Source: Centroberyx gerrardi (lineage: Eukaryota > Chordata > Actinopteri > Beryciformes > Berycidae). From it: DNA of 64,000 bases. The notes beneath the pieces were generated by a model. It had not been told where the DNA came from. It worked only from the letters and a program-made list of their open reading frames with translations, and did not search any database. Location of the stretch: positions 29,246,992 to 29,310,991 of the forward strand of contig NC_135998.1 in the NCBI RefSeq assembly GCF_048128805.1, written 5' to 3'. Shown in pieces: positions 36,822 to 48,558 of the stretch. Every line of letters begins with the position of its first letter. Position 1 is the stretch's first letter. The position numbers and the translations under genes were made by a program.

Positions 36822-38072
36822 GTATTTGTGTGAGATCATGTTGGAAGTGGTAAACATAGTAAAGTGGTAAACTATTTTAGACTCTTTAAGACTATTCCTC
36901 TAAATTAAATATCAAAAGGAAAATTTTGTTTTGAAGTGAAAATAAACAGAAACATCAAAATCAGTTACCTTTCTCGCATATGATGCAGGCACTAAACGGA
37001 CCTGGATCCTCACAGTATTTAATGGCTGTGTTTTTTCTCTCGTCTGTGGAATAATTTGGCCACGTCCGCCTTAAACCAACAACTTGGAATCACATTTACA
37101 ATGTTCTCCTCCAAAAACAAGACACCACAGAAACAGGAGATGACCACAAACTTTTCCTTGTAGGGTAGCGTGACTGAGAAATCTGACACTTGAAAATTGA
37201 GTGTCACACTGTAGCTGAGACACACAGGCTATATTCACAGAGCATGTGTCAAAAGAATAACTGAGAAATAGCAATATGTCAGTAAATTTCTTGTATGCCA
37301 CGTATGTTCTAAATATTATTAACTGCCTTCTGTAGACATCCCAAGTAAATTTAAAGAAATAATGGGTGGCGTCTGCTGAAGCAGAGATAAATACAAATCA
37401 CAGTCTTTCAACATGCCACACATACATTTCCCACTATCACAAAGGTGTTGTTCTTTGCGTCAGTCTTTATTGTGAATTTTTCTAATTTCATTTCAGTATA
37501 TTGTCTGATAACTACAGGGCCAATGGACCCTGAGAATGTTCCTTTATAAAATTTGGCATATTTACTCCAAATATTTATTCCAAATGAACACGACCTCTAA
37601 AACGCCGTTAGGTAGGTAAGTTGTATGAAGAAAAAACACTCACCTGAGTTTGTACTGGCATGAGAATGAGTAGATAATGACCAAATTTAAATTTTTGGGT
37701 GAACTATTCCTTTAAGCTCAGTTCTTTGGAGCACAAGGTTGTGAGTTCAAGTCCCTTATGAACTGTGACCATTTTGAAGTTTCATGAAAAGTAAATCAAC
37801 TCTAAATCACACAGTGCAGAAAACTCAAAGCAGGTGTTTGACATCATCTGTCAATGGCAAAATACCTGATTGGCATCACTGATTGGGGTGTGACCGGACG
37901 TTTCAACCCACAGAGAGCAGTGCAGCAGCTGTTTTCTGGCCCATGTGACTTACTATTGTTTTATTCGTTAATGGAGAGCACTACAATGTTCTATAAAGTG
38001 ATTAGCACTGTCAATTTCTCATAGGCTGCAGTATCACAATACTGTTAGTTTCTCCTCAATAAACCCGTAACA
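36822..38072. other. Repeat-derived intergenic DNA
   Basis: No gene seen. GGGTGAACTATTCCTTTAAG near 37698 resembles a DNA-transposon end. GAGTTCAAGTCCC near 37743 resembles a tRNA B box. Both are too degraded to delimit. Confidence 0.4.
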
Positions 38073-38140
38073 GGCCTTTGGCTCAGTAGGTAAAGCATCA
38101 GCCTTTCATGTGGAAGGTTATTGGTTCAAATCCAGGCTTG
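38073..38140 (+). repeat. tRNA-derived sequence (SINE head or tRNA pseudogene)
   Basis: TGGCTCAGTAGG at 38079-38090 matches a pol III A box. GGTTCAAATCC at 38123-38133 matches a B box at tRNA-like spacing. The acceptor and anticodon stems do not pair well, so a working tRNA is unlikely. Confidence 0.5.
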
Positions 38141-39805
38141 TCCTTTCTGGAATCGTTAGTAGTCAAGAACAAGTCATAGAAAGTTTGGCCATTGTGAACA
38201 ACTTGAGCAATGTGGTTGCAATGAAAAAATGTGATTGATAGAAGTCAACACAAAAGCCAGTAACTAATATACTGCATGTCTGATCTTCACAACATGTCAG
38301 TATTTGTGTGCGTCTTTCTACCTTCTGTAATGTTTTGTCTGTCTTTTCAAATTGTGCTCGGACCCCGCAATTGCCGCTTGCGGCTATATTTTTTATTATC
38401 TCTGATAGCTCTATCAAAAATGTATGTACATTTCACTCTCAAACCCAAGAACCCATGAAGCCAATCTGTAATGCCATCAAGAGCCACTTCCCAAAAAAAA
38501 AAAAAAAGAGCCACTTCCTGAAGCTGCTCCATTATGGGAGGCTGACTTCATGGACTTTGAGTTTCACCTTTGATACTGAAGAAAGTTTCCTGTTTACTAT
38601 CAATAGAGCAACTCCAGAAAGTGATATTATCTAGGCTACTATTTGTTTTGTGGTACAATTGTTTTACTATCTTATACTATATATAAGCACTCTGCTTAGA
38701 AAAGTGTTAGGTTTATTATTATCATTATTACATTGATTTTCTTTTTGAGTAGATATCATGAATATATCTGAATTAATTCAATCGTTTGTCGACAAAATAA
38801 AAAATGATAATTGTATCTTTGCCCCTACCCGATGTCAGGTTCTGCTGGTTTGGAATTTGCGAGACATCCACTCTGTGTTTCTCTACCTCCGGGAACTTGG
38901 CGTGAAGTTGGCAGCTTTAAAGTAGGTTGAATACTCTCACTTGGACGGAGCCATGTGTGCGCTCTTTTGTCTGGGGAATTATCAGTTATACGCGCGCGCC
39001 CGTTGACTCAGCCGTGCGTCAGGAGCAAGGCGGTGGTCGCACTGATTGGAGACTCAAGATAATAAAAGCTACACCAAAACCAATAAATATGAATGTATTT
39101 GCTTATTTAGATATCTACATTTGATGCTGGATTATCCTATTTGAGATATTGGTAGATAATGGCTCATATTGATTTCCAAGAGAGAAATTTGTCTGTGTTT
39201 CCGCCCCGATGAAAAGTCACTGTCACCTTTGCAGCAATGCTCACTTATGTGCATTATATCTTTTTTGGGCGGCAGGATAGCCTTAAACATAACATCCCAT
39301 AATCCTGTCCTGTCAAAGTGTCCTTGAGCGAGGCATTTGACCTTGCCTGCTCATTCATTGTAAAGTCATTCTGGGTAAGAGCATCAGCTAAATTGTCCTT
39401 GTCAAACAAATTATATGGTAGAAAAATGAGTACTGTTTAATATGAACCATACCAAATGAATATCAGTATCTGCAAGTTTTACTTTTCACAAATTTAACCA
39501 ATTATGCTATATTTTCTACGTATATGAGCAATCACTATTAAATCAGGAGAGGGAGCTAGAGCTATTCTTTTCACACATAAGATATTACACTCTCAGTTTT
39601 CACATTCTTTCATAGTCATGCTTACCCGAGCTGTGAATTATGGCACTGAAGGCAAGTGAATTTTCAAACTAATGAGTGATAGTCCTTGATCAATGCCATG
39701 CTAATGACACAGTGATAGAACCACACAGTGCACACAGTAAATCACACAGTTATACACACAGATTTTATGTATGCCCAGTTTAATAGCTTCCTAAGTCTAT
39801 GCTGC
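38141..39805. other. Intergenic DNA, no gene seen
   Basis: Only short frames without motif. There is an A-rich run near 38494-38508. Confidence 0.5.
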
Positions 39806-42045
39806 TCAGCCAGATTTCATGATGTTCTTGATCCAGGAGATGTAATTGCAAACTTTTGTGTACACCCCGGGGTAGTTTCTCTGAGCACAGCCACGCCCCC
39901 AAGACACCACACCCTGGATCTCCCCGCCACAGACCATGGGACCCCCAGAGTCACCCTGAGGAAGGAGAGAGAGGGAGAGAGAGAGAGAGAGAGAGAGAGG
40001 GGTTATTTTCAAGGTGGGTCCTTCATATTCAGAGCCAAATCTAAGAAGAAAGAAGCAGCAGTGTCTGTGTTGTGGCTGTGACGTTGAAATTACCTTACAG
40101 GAGTCTTTGCCTCCCTTCAGGAACCCGGCACAGATCATGTTCTTAGTGAACAATTGACGATAGGCATTACAGCAGGTGTTGTCACTCAGGAGGGGGGCAT
40201 CCAGGCACTGCAACTTGTCAGATACTATGAGAAAATAAGCTTGTAAGATAAATACAACTATTGGCCTTTTGAAACAACACACACAAATATTTTACTGTGA
40301 AACTCACAGCTCTCTTTGCTGGGAAGAAGCCTCCCCCATCCAGAGATACGGCACATCGTCCCATCACGGGCGCACTTTGTGGGGAGGGTAGCGGGGCGCA
40401 CATAGCTGTTCAGAATGGCTGGCCGGCTCAGCTTGATCAGCATGATGTCATTGTCGTGACAGCGGGAGTTGTAGTCAGGGTGGCGGATAACCTTGGTGGA
40501 CATGATGAGCTGTCTGGTCTTCTCAGCCACCCGGTGGTTGTGCAGTCCCAGATATACTTTTAGAGATGGCCTGGAAGAGTTAAACCCATTATAGAGACCA
40601 TTATGATTATCTGAGAAGTGAGAGAAGCTTCCTTACCGCTTCCCACCCAAAGAACTAGTTTCAAGGGACTCACAATCATTAAGTCATGAATTACAGAGTC
40701 AAATATAGGTTTTCAAACGCAGTAAAAAAAATCCATCAGTTTTAAACACCAGCGAAACTGTTACAAACAAGCTGCTAGCAGTGGTTAATGACAAAATGTT
40801 CTTACTTTGTTTTGCAGTGTGCAGCAGACAGCACCCACTCACTAGACAGAAGAGTCCCTCCACATACGTAATTCCCGGCAGAGAGATACACTTGGTAGGG
40901 CACAGAGTGCTTTGGGCACTCATACCCTCCAACAATCTTGCTATCTTCCTCCAGGGCAACTGTATTTGTTTAATTAAAAGTGAAAATATGGACCAGACAA
41001 AAAACGGAAGATGACATGTCATTCCTGTATTGTTGACATCCAGTTAAACATAGCTACACATGAGTCTGTGACACCTTTAGATGCCCTGTTTTAACTCATG
41101 CATCCAGGGGTGTAGCACAAAATTCTGGGCCATATACATAAGCAGTCTCTGTGGGCCCCCTTCCTCTCTTGATCCATGTCTCTCACGCATCTTTTGACAT
41201 TTTTTTTACAAATAATTGAGCCAGCAACTGTACACATGAATCTGTAGTGATTATTAGGGTAGTCACTAATGAACTGTTCATACCAATACCAAAAATTAAA
41301 CTGCAGCCTACTGGTAGGCCTATTTCTAACATAATTTAACCATCTAAAAGTGAAAAATAGAACCATAGGTTATATTTTAATTAGACTCTGCCTCATTGAT
41401 CACCATGATCTTAAAATTGGAATTATTCTCCTCCTCAGTTCTTGGTTTACTTGGCCTACTTTTAACCCTCTGAAAATGATGGTGGATCATCTGGCATTAA
41501 CATTACTGTCTTTTGAAGGCCGTTCAATTCAGGTCAGTTTGCTTTCTTTCTCTTTCCTTTCTTTCTTTTCTTTTTTGGTACCCCGATTTCCCTTTCTTGG
41601 GGAAAGACATGACTCTATCACAGTGCACATTGGTGCTCCAGCATCAGCAGTCACTCGGCTCGATTAGCTGCGTTTAGAGACGATTCCTAGTGCAGGGGCG
41701 GACTAAACCATTTTGCGCCTTTTGTAAGGGGCGAGAGGGGCCTCAGAGAGCCTCCACTATTTTTTTTTTTGATACAAAGTCTCAGTCTCTCAACCGATTT
41801 ATTCAGCCAATTTTAATTTAGTTATGACACTAATTACTTAGAAATAAAAAATTGCAAACAAAAACAAACTTTTCATTCCAGGCTTTTCGAGGGCCCTCCC
41901 CGCATTGGGGCCCTGGGTAGTCAGTTCCACTTTTCCCCCCATTACGACGCCCCTGCATGCATCATCAGACTTAATTAATGCTTATGTATCAATTTTGTAC
42001 CGTACCTGCCCATCCAAAGAGTGCCAGAAGAAGGAAATGCTTCAT
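39806..42045 (-). CDS. Trypsin-like secreted serine protease, five exons
   Basis: Exons on the minus strand: 42045-42006, 40959-40806, 40570-40308, 40224-40094 and 39955-39806. All have GT-AG junctions and join in frame to 245 residues. A hydrophobic signal peptide ([13 protein letters not shown]) precedes a short activation peptide ending EEDSK, then IVGGYEC. The catalytic triad is present: H61 in SAAHC, D106 in NDIML and S199 in GDSGGP. D193, six residues before the serine, predicts cleavage after Lys/Arg. Twelve cysteines fit the six trypsin disulphides. The five-exon plan is that of pancreatic trypsins. The activation peptide lacks the DDDDK enteropeptidase site. It is probably a trypsin-family paralogue; granzyme A/K-like identity is less likely. 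The exact orthologue is unknown. Confidence 0.88.
39965..39999. repeat. (GA)n microsatellite in protease intron 4
   Basis: The GA run begins ten bases upstream of the last exon's acceptor on the minus strand. There it reads as a CT-rich polypyrimidine tract. Confidence 0.9.
41693..41955. mobile_element. Short MITE-like element in protease intron 1
   Basis: It begins CAGGGGCGG and ends CGCCCCTG, inverted ends of 8 bases. GGGGCCCTGGG-like G/C blocks lie inside. No clear target duplication was found. A fragment of another such element (CCAGGGGTGTAGCACAAAAT) lies at about 41104. Confidence 0.45.
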
Positions 42046-42199
42046 GCTTTCTGTCTGTCTGGTTGGCAGGACTAGTGTGTCCTCAGCCTCTATTTTCGAT
42101 GTATTTTAGTCCTCTTATCTGCTCTCAAGGTCTTTTATCTTCAGGTGTACACATCAAACAGTGACAAGAACACTGGGTTTAATGTAGCCTATATAAGAC

Positions 42200-42300
42200 T
42201 GTGACGGCCCCGCCCTCTCTGCTGGCTGTGTTCCCCTTTGTCTGTTTCCTTTTGCAGATGGCCAGTGGGCAGAGCTGGAAGGGCCGTCTGGTTGAGTAGG
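42200..42300 (+). repeat. Possible LTR start
   Basis: TGTGACGGCCCCGCCCTCTC is like the 5' end of fish gypsy-type LTRs. It may be the start of the LTR whose end lies at 43849, with foreign DNA between, or a separate fragment. Confidence 0.25.
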
Positions 42301-43022
42301 GTATAGCTATATATTCATATATCTGCTAGGTCTACATATGCATTGATTATGTCCTGTCAGGCCTATATATTGTGAACCATAATCCGGAGTAGGTTATTCT
42401 TATTCCCACATCACCGTACAATTTTGTGACAACTTGAAACCTACTTTCTCGCTATTGATCGTGCTTGTAGCCTAGACTACTGTATAGAAATCATGTGAAA
42501 GCATGCAATGCAGAGTAAAACATCAAATCAAATGTCACCGAAATTCCTTCTTTGACATTATAATTTCCTTTACAACTATATCAAACTTGGGTCAGATGAC
42601 TCATCCATCACACCAATTGTTAATTCCAGTGCACAGATTATTAATTTGAGAGTATGGACGTGTTAAACCGGGTGCAGGTGCATACATATTTTTTTCCTAT
42701 GTGACCCATGGGGGGCTCTGTATTTTTTTGTTTTTACAGACACACATTTCCATTAACAAAAAGGGGAGGTCAACCCAGGCTGGACCAACATCCATGTAGA
42801 AAATGTGGCCTTCATCACTGATATGATGAAATAATGTTATTACAAGCACGTAATGGAGCCTTAAAATACTGCTTCTTATTTTTTAAGCACTACACATTCA
42901 GTTTGGTAGTTCAAAATAAATTCATACTACTGAGTGAGCTTTGTGTAAAACTATTTGTGGCCAAATGGAGTTTGAGAATTATAGAAAGGATTTATGTGAC
43001 AACTTCTCTTCTGTTTTTTAAG
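42301..43022. other. Non-coding DNA
   Basis: Nothing recognised. Confidence 0.4.
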
Positions 43023-43130
43023 GTAACCATCAACATTCTGCAGTGCAAAGAGGGCTTCAGCAGGTACCAGGCTGACATCGCTTTGGCCATGGGAACAAAG
43101 ATTGTGAACAAAGTGGATGAAATAAATTAA
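43023..43130 (+). CDS. Possible orphan terminal exon of unknown gene
   Basis: After a pyrimidine-rich acceptor (TGTTTTTTAAG) the frame reads VTINILQCKEGFSRYQADIA and then LAMGTKIVNKVDEIN before TAA. AATAAA follows at about 43450. Codon use and lack of repeats look coding, but I recognise no family and see no upstream exon on this strand. It may be a stranded exon left by rearrangement. Confidence 0.3.
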   Translation, partial: VTINILQCKEGFSRYQADIALAMGTKIVNKVDEIN

Positions 43131-43454
43131 GCCTCAAAACCCTGAACTCTGGTGTTGACTCTTGTCATTTTGTCTTGTAACTCTGCTTGCTAAAAACCTA
43201 ACAACATCTGTATTGGCTTGTGTATATGCACAGGCTTCTGTTTGTTTATCAGTTGATATTGGCTAATACTGGAGAGACAGGATGGGTGGCTATAGAAACT
43301 TTGTTTTGTTTTCAATAGGCTATATTGTGGTTTCTTTCAGTCTGTTGATTACATCAATGAATACTACAAAACTTTAAATGTGTTATTGTTGTTAGTGTGT
43401 GTTAGTGTTAGTATTGTCTTATCATGAAATGGTCCCAAATTTATTTGTTAATAA

Positions 43455-43869
43455 ATGATGGATAGGCACGCCAGGGCCTTCTCACTGGAGTTGGTGGGGG
43501 CAAACTATGAGCGTCCGTCCCACTTGGAGGCCACGCCCACTTGAAGGTGAGGCCCCGCCCATTTGGAGGTGCTCCAGGCTGCAGCTATACATACTTGGTC
43601 TGGGTTAGGGTCTGGCCAGTCTGCTCTCTACCTGCCTAGATACAACATGGGGGCTCCAAACCGAGGACCTGTTAATTTAGGATATTTAACACTCCCACGC
43701 CTCACACATGCATTACACTACTGACCTTGCTGATCTCCACATCCCACTGCTTATTTGGGTTACCGTACTTTCTGTTAGTTAAATAAATTATTCCTTTGAT
43801 TTCCGTGTGGTCTCCCTCATTTGTTGCAAGCTTGAGCCAACTTGTAACAAATGGGGGCTCGTCCAGGAT
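43455..43869 (+). mobile_element. LTR end with tRNA-Pro primer binding site
   Basis: TGGGGGCTCGTCCAGGAT at 43852-43869 matches the tRNA-Pro primer binding site used by many retroviruses and some LTR retrotransposons at 17 of 18 positions (from memory). It lies two bases after an LTR-like ...TTGTAACA end at 43849, the normal spacing. AATAAA at 43792-43797 would lie in the R region. The left LTR limit is unclear. The DNA after the primer site has no gag-like open frame, so the element is a remnant. Confidence 0.55.
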
Positions 43870-44378
43870 CTTAAAGTTTGTTAATCCCTGGAATAGTTCA
43901 CCAGATGGTTATCATTGTATTTGTGTGGAACCGGTGTTGTACACAATTTAATTGTTGGCTGTAGCAGTTAACAGTGTTTGGGCTAACACTGAGGGAGAAC
44001 ACATTCCAAACAGGAGTTTTGGTCCTCTTGTTTTGGGGTAAGAGCTCTGGGTATCATTTGGAAAATCCAGTGGGGTGGGTTTACTTGGTGAGGTAACAGT
44101 ACATTTTTTTTCCTGGTGTTGTGTCAAGGGTTGGCTGTTATCAGTGGAACTTACTCTCCCAATAGGCATTAGCAACGTAGTTCATGTGGTCTCGTTGGTT
44201 TGTTGTTTTACTTTGTTTTGGTGCAGAACTAAAATTGCAGAGCATTATGAGGTAGACATCCCTAAGCAGTGGAGAAAGGATGCTATGGTTGCTACATTGA
44301 GGCCCATTTAGTAGAGCTGGAGGTTTTGCCGGTTACAGTCCACTCTTGGAATCCGTTGGTTACGCTTACACCCTTCTG

Positions 44379-44594
44379 ACACCAAGCAAAACCTCACTTT
44401 TGACACTGAACAGGCATTGTGGGTAGAGGATTCTAACAGAACTTAGGTCAACACAAAATGCATGCTGACGTAAGTAATGCTAGCATGGCAGCATGATCAC
44501 ATCATTTTTAGTATCCTATTCATATCCTAATTAATATTCTAGGTCAATATTAGATGAATGTAAATATGTTAATATTCCCATGAAATACTTAGGC
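44379..44594. repeat. Direct repeat R, copy 1
   Basis: It begins ACACCAAGCAAAACCTCAC and ends ATGAAATACTTAGGCC. It is nearly identical to 46171-46380 and, for its first 134 bases, to 46893-47026. It contains GGTCAACACAAAATGCATGC. Confidence 0.85.
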
Positions 44595-44768
44595 CCAGTA
44601 GTCGATTTGAGGGGGGATGCGAGGGGATGCCATCCCCCTTGAAATAACAATTGTCAAAAACCATCCCCTTTGTAAAACTGCCATCCCCCATTTCATCCCT
44701 CTTCATGGCACTAAGATATCATTTAGCCTAATCAAGAAATGTGTAAGCCATATATTATTGATATTTAA

Positions 44769-45527
44769 TCATTTTAGAGAATATAGCGCATCGGGAGCAG
44801 CATCCACCTTTGGATCACTGAGATGGAGAGCGAATGTGATGGCCAGAAATCTCCTGCATGACATGATCTTGGTGGGCAGTTGCAGGCCGTACAGCTCGGA
44901 CCTCCTCCAGTAGTCTGTGAATGAGCAGAATTTAGCAATACCCATGTAAATCACAAGTGCCAGGAAAGAGTACATGTCTTGCAATGTGATCAAATGCCAT
45001 GGCCTGGCTTTCCCCTCATGTTTCTTAGTACCATAGGCATTTGAGTGGTTTGCAATTGTTTGCGGTGTTGAGGAAGACATGAACAGCTGAAACAACTGCA
45101 GTGGACTGTAGGATGCAGTGGACGACACCTGTGGTCCAGGTGCTCTGGCAGGCCTGAAGACTGGCTGTGGTGGATCAACATCTGCCTCATCTACATCACG
45201 CCATCTGTCCTCAGAGCTGCTGGTGGAAGCAGTGGGTTGAGATCTGCTCCCTCTTCCTCTGCCCCCCCTTCCTCTCTTTGCTCTCCCCTTGCCACCTCTG
45301 GCAGCAGCGGGGGAGGTCTTGGAGACAGTAGCAGCAGGGGGGGTTGGCTTTGATGCTGCAGCTGTTGAGGTGGAAGGCTCTTCAGCGGGGGAGGTGGTGG
45401 CCAGTGAAGAACGGCTACGCTTCCTCTGTGGTGTGGTGGTCTCTGGCTCCCAGTCCTCGTCAGATGACTCCTCATCTGATGAAGGGCTAATCCACGGCAC
45501 ATGTAAAAAATCGTAGTAAACAACCAT
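44769..45527 (-). pseudogene. PiggyBac-type transposase N-terminal fragment
   Basis: The frame starts with an acidic serine/aspartate stretch (SSDEESSDEDWEPE) and a long low-complexity basic/proline region. The PGBD-like fold follows: NAYGTKKHEGKARPWHLITL, then MYSFLALVIYMGIAKF, then LHLSDP and D. These match the N-terminal part of piggyBac-derived transposases. It ends near 44769 before the catalytic DDD core, so about three quarters of a transposase is missing. An acceptor-like GGATTAG sits at about 45487. It directly abuts an L1 fragment. Confidence 0.75.
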
Positions 45528-45539
45528 TAGCCATCTTAT

Positions 45540-46150
45540 TTACTGATTTTAGGAATATCATATTTCACTACAAGTTCTTCAAATGTCATAAAAATCTTAT
45601 CTTTATACAAGTCTAGAACTTTCCCTAGTCCCTTGCTGGCCCAAAGTTGGAAACCTGGATCAGTTCTCCCTGGAATGAAACTCTGGTTTCCTCATACGGG
45701 ACTAAAACATGACAAAGAATGTATTTCACCCAGAAATTTCCGTACCTCATACCAAACATTAATTGTATTCAAAACAAAGGGATTCTTTGTTTGTTTTCTT
45801 AGTTTCTTGATATCGGCTGAGTAAATGTAGAGGTTGAGGGACAATTTGGGTACAACTGAAGACTTTTCAATCTCCATCCACACAGGGAGAGAATCGGAGG
45901 TAAAGTAGTACATAGCAGTGCGAAGTTGAACTGCCCAGTAATACCACTGGATATTAGGTAAGTGGAGCCCCCCTCTGTCATATGGCAGGTATAATAAAGA
46001 CAAGCGAACTCTGGGGCGTCTGTTATTCCAGATAAGAGTAGTGAACATCTTATTAAGTTTTTTAAAAAGGGATGGTGGCGGGAATATGGGGGAGGAAGGG
46101 AATATTCTGAAATAGATACAGTAGTTTTGGGAGGACATTCATTTTCAGAA
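45540..46150 (-). mobile_element. L1-like LINE ORF2 C-terminal fragment
   Basis: The minus-strand frame reads FFKKLNKMFTTLIWNNRRPR-like text (from FPSSPIFPPPSLFKKLNK), then GGLHLPNIQWYYWAVQLRTA, then VWYEVRKFLG. Further on comes GFQLWASKGLGKVLDLY and FEELVVKYDIP. This order is characteristic of the region after the reverse transcriptase in fish L1/Tx1-type elements. A frameshift separates the two halves near 45690. Endonuclease and RT core are absent. Confidence 0.7.
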
Positions 46151-46170
46151 TGTTAATCCGGCCTAAAAAC

Positions 46171-46380
46171 TAAAACCCCACTTTTGACACTGAACAGGCA
46201 TTGTGGGTAGAGGATTCTAACAGCACTTAGGTCAACACAAAATGCATGCTGACGTAAGTAATGCTAGCATGGCAGCATGATCACATCATTTTTAGTATCC
46301 TATTCATATCCTAATTAATATTCTAGGTCAATATTAGATGAATGTAAATATGTTAATTTTCCCATGAAATACTTAGGCCT
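46171..46380. repeat. Direct repeat R, copy 2
   Basis: Near-identical to 44379-44594, ending TACTTAGGCCT. Together with copy 1 it brackets the piggyBac and L1 fragments. Confidence 0.85.
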
Positions 46381-46724
46381 ATAGATTCAAAATGTTATTT
46401 TATAATGTTAGGAGTGTGAACTGGTCAAGATGAGCTCTGATAGTAAGACTGCTGGTAGCTGAAGTTCTCCCTCAGTGTTATGAGGAGTTTTACAGGTCTT
46501 TGAATGTGTCCCAGGACACATCAATAAGTGCTATGTCCTGGGACACATACAAAAATGTATTATACTAGCAAAAGAAAAAAAAAGTAGTAGTTTAGAATCA
46601 AAAGTAGTTTCTTATGTCCATAGAGGTTTATTAAAAAGGTTTATTAAAAGTTTTTAACAGAAAAAATGTATCAATCAATTTGATATGTTCCATGTAGCCT
46701 ACAATTTGAAAGGCCTTGGTGAAA

Positions 46725-47105
46725 GTTGTTGAGCATTACTTCAAGATAAAGATATTCATTCTGATCTTGTTTTATATTTCAGCGTTGATTGAAGTGTAAT
46801 TGCAGTGTAATTGAAATCATGACCCATACGTTTTAATTAAACAAAAACTGAAAGCCGTAACAGTAAAAGTAGGGTTTTGTTTGCTGCCAAAAGACACCAA
46901 GCAAAACCTCACGTTTGACACTGAACAAGCATTGTGGGTAGAGGATTCTAACAGCACTTAGGTCAACACAAAATGCATGCTGATGTAAGTAATGCTAGCA
47001 TGGCAGCATGATCACATCATTTTTAGTTGTTGAGCATTACTTCAAGATAAAGATATTCATTCTGATCTTGTTTTATATTTCAGTATTGATTGAAGTGTAA
47101 TTGCT
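46725..47105. repeat. Repeat R copy 3 with paired 80-base repeat
   Basis: GTTGTTGAGCATTACTTCAA and about 80 bases around it occur at 46725-46806 and again at 47026-47105. Repeat R copy 3 (46893-47026) lies between. The second 80-base copy follows repeat R with no gap. Confidence 0.8.
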
Positions 47106-48341
47106 GGATTTGTATTAAAATGAATGTGTTTTACTATTGTTTACTTACATATGCCCATATTCCGCATGGCTGTATTGGGACAATGTTTGTGCCAAAAAGG
47201 CGTATTTCACTCTTTTGCCGTTTTTAAAAGAGTTAACAAATATAATTCAACTTAAACTGTAGCAGTATTGTTTTTATAGTAATGCTCAATCTGATAACAC
47301 AAAAAGTTTAAATATTGTGCTTAGTATGTGGTAATCCTGATCCAATTTTGATCAAAACTTGTTTTGGCTCTCCTGTAAAATCTACTATAACGCACTTACA
47401 CCCCTTTGGCTCCAAGCCCTCGATATATCACAACAAATTACAACACAGCATCAAACAGTGCAATTACCTTCCGGCTTTTTTGGCCTGTATTGAATCTGCT
47501 GGCAATGTGGAACAGTTATGAAATAACCTGGGGTTTGGCAGGCTGGTAATGTAAATATTTGATGATTAAGTTCAAGAGGAGAAAGACCAGGTTTATGATA
47601 AGTTACACCTGAGGCCTCTGATAAGGACTGTGTCCCTGTCAGCACTACAGTAGGTTCTGTGACACGAAAATAGACTCACTGCTAAACTCAGTCTGGCTGC
47701 CTTCACCCAATCTGGCCTGGCTGCTGATATGTGTAATAGTAACATAAAAAAAAGCTTTCTTATCTGAATGAAACATTAATCGCAGATTGATCAAACCTGC
47801 ACATGTCTGTTAATCTCCACTGTCAATTCGCAAATAAAAGCAAAAATGTGCACTGACCCCCACTCCAAAAAATACCCTATCTGTCTATCTGAATTGGATG
47901 GTATGACAAATATTGCCATTATTTTGTTTTGTAATAATAATAAAAAAGGCAAATATTGCAAGCAACAATCATTAAAAAAAAAATCTACATTCATTAAATG
48001 GAGTGATGTGAATCCCTACTTTCAAATTTTCAAGACAGCCCTTTTTAGTTTTTATGATCCAGTAATTTCTAAATTATTAACAAAGCTCAGAGGACTTTAT
48101 CTTTTATGACACACTTTGAATTTATGCAGTGTAATGCCCCTTTGCATGTTTTTGATAGTCTATGTATTGTGTTATTTTTCTATTATTTGTTTTTATTATC
48201 GAAAGATTAAATATTGAGATATTTTTGTAGATTTTTGAGAAATAAAATGAAGGCAACGTGACCATTTTCCTTCTAGCTACATGTAGCATGGTATGTAGTC
48301 TTTCGTCAAGCAGCTGATTTATCATGAGACCACACAAGTAC

Positions 48342-48558
48342 TGCGCATGCGTCGAGCATTCCTCAGTCTGCCTGGATATGACGTCATTGTCTGCTCCTGC
48401 GATCTGCCTCCTACTAGAAAACCAGGATGTGACTGCTGCCAGCTAGCAAGCCAGGAAACTGATGCATTTTATGGTAAACAGAGTGGAAATAAGATTATCA
48501 TCTGAAGATTATCAGACTTTTTGCTTTCCCCTGAAAGGTGTGATAACAAAAAACGACG
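48342..48558 (+). promoter_or_regulatory. lmbrd2: lmbrd2 promoter and non-coding first exon
   Basis: TGCGCATGCGT (48342-48352, NRF1-like) and a perfect CRE, TGACGTCA (48379-48386), lie just upstream of a probable leader exon that ends AACGACG|GTAAGAG at 48558. The donor can pair with the acceptor at 49478, placing the leader before the coding exon. The start site is inferred from motif position only. Confidence 0.55.

Noticed and set aside
38073..38140. Functional tRNA gene
   Set aside because: A and B boxes are good but the stems do not pair convincingly; more likely a SINE head or pseudogene.
45289..45516. Alanine/valine-rich plus-strand frame
   Set aside because: Antisense of the low-complexity region of the piggyBac fragment.
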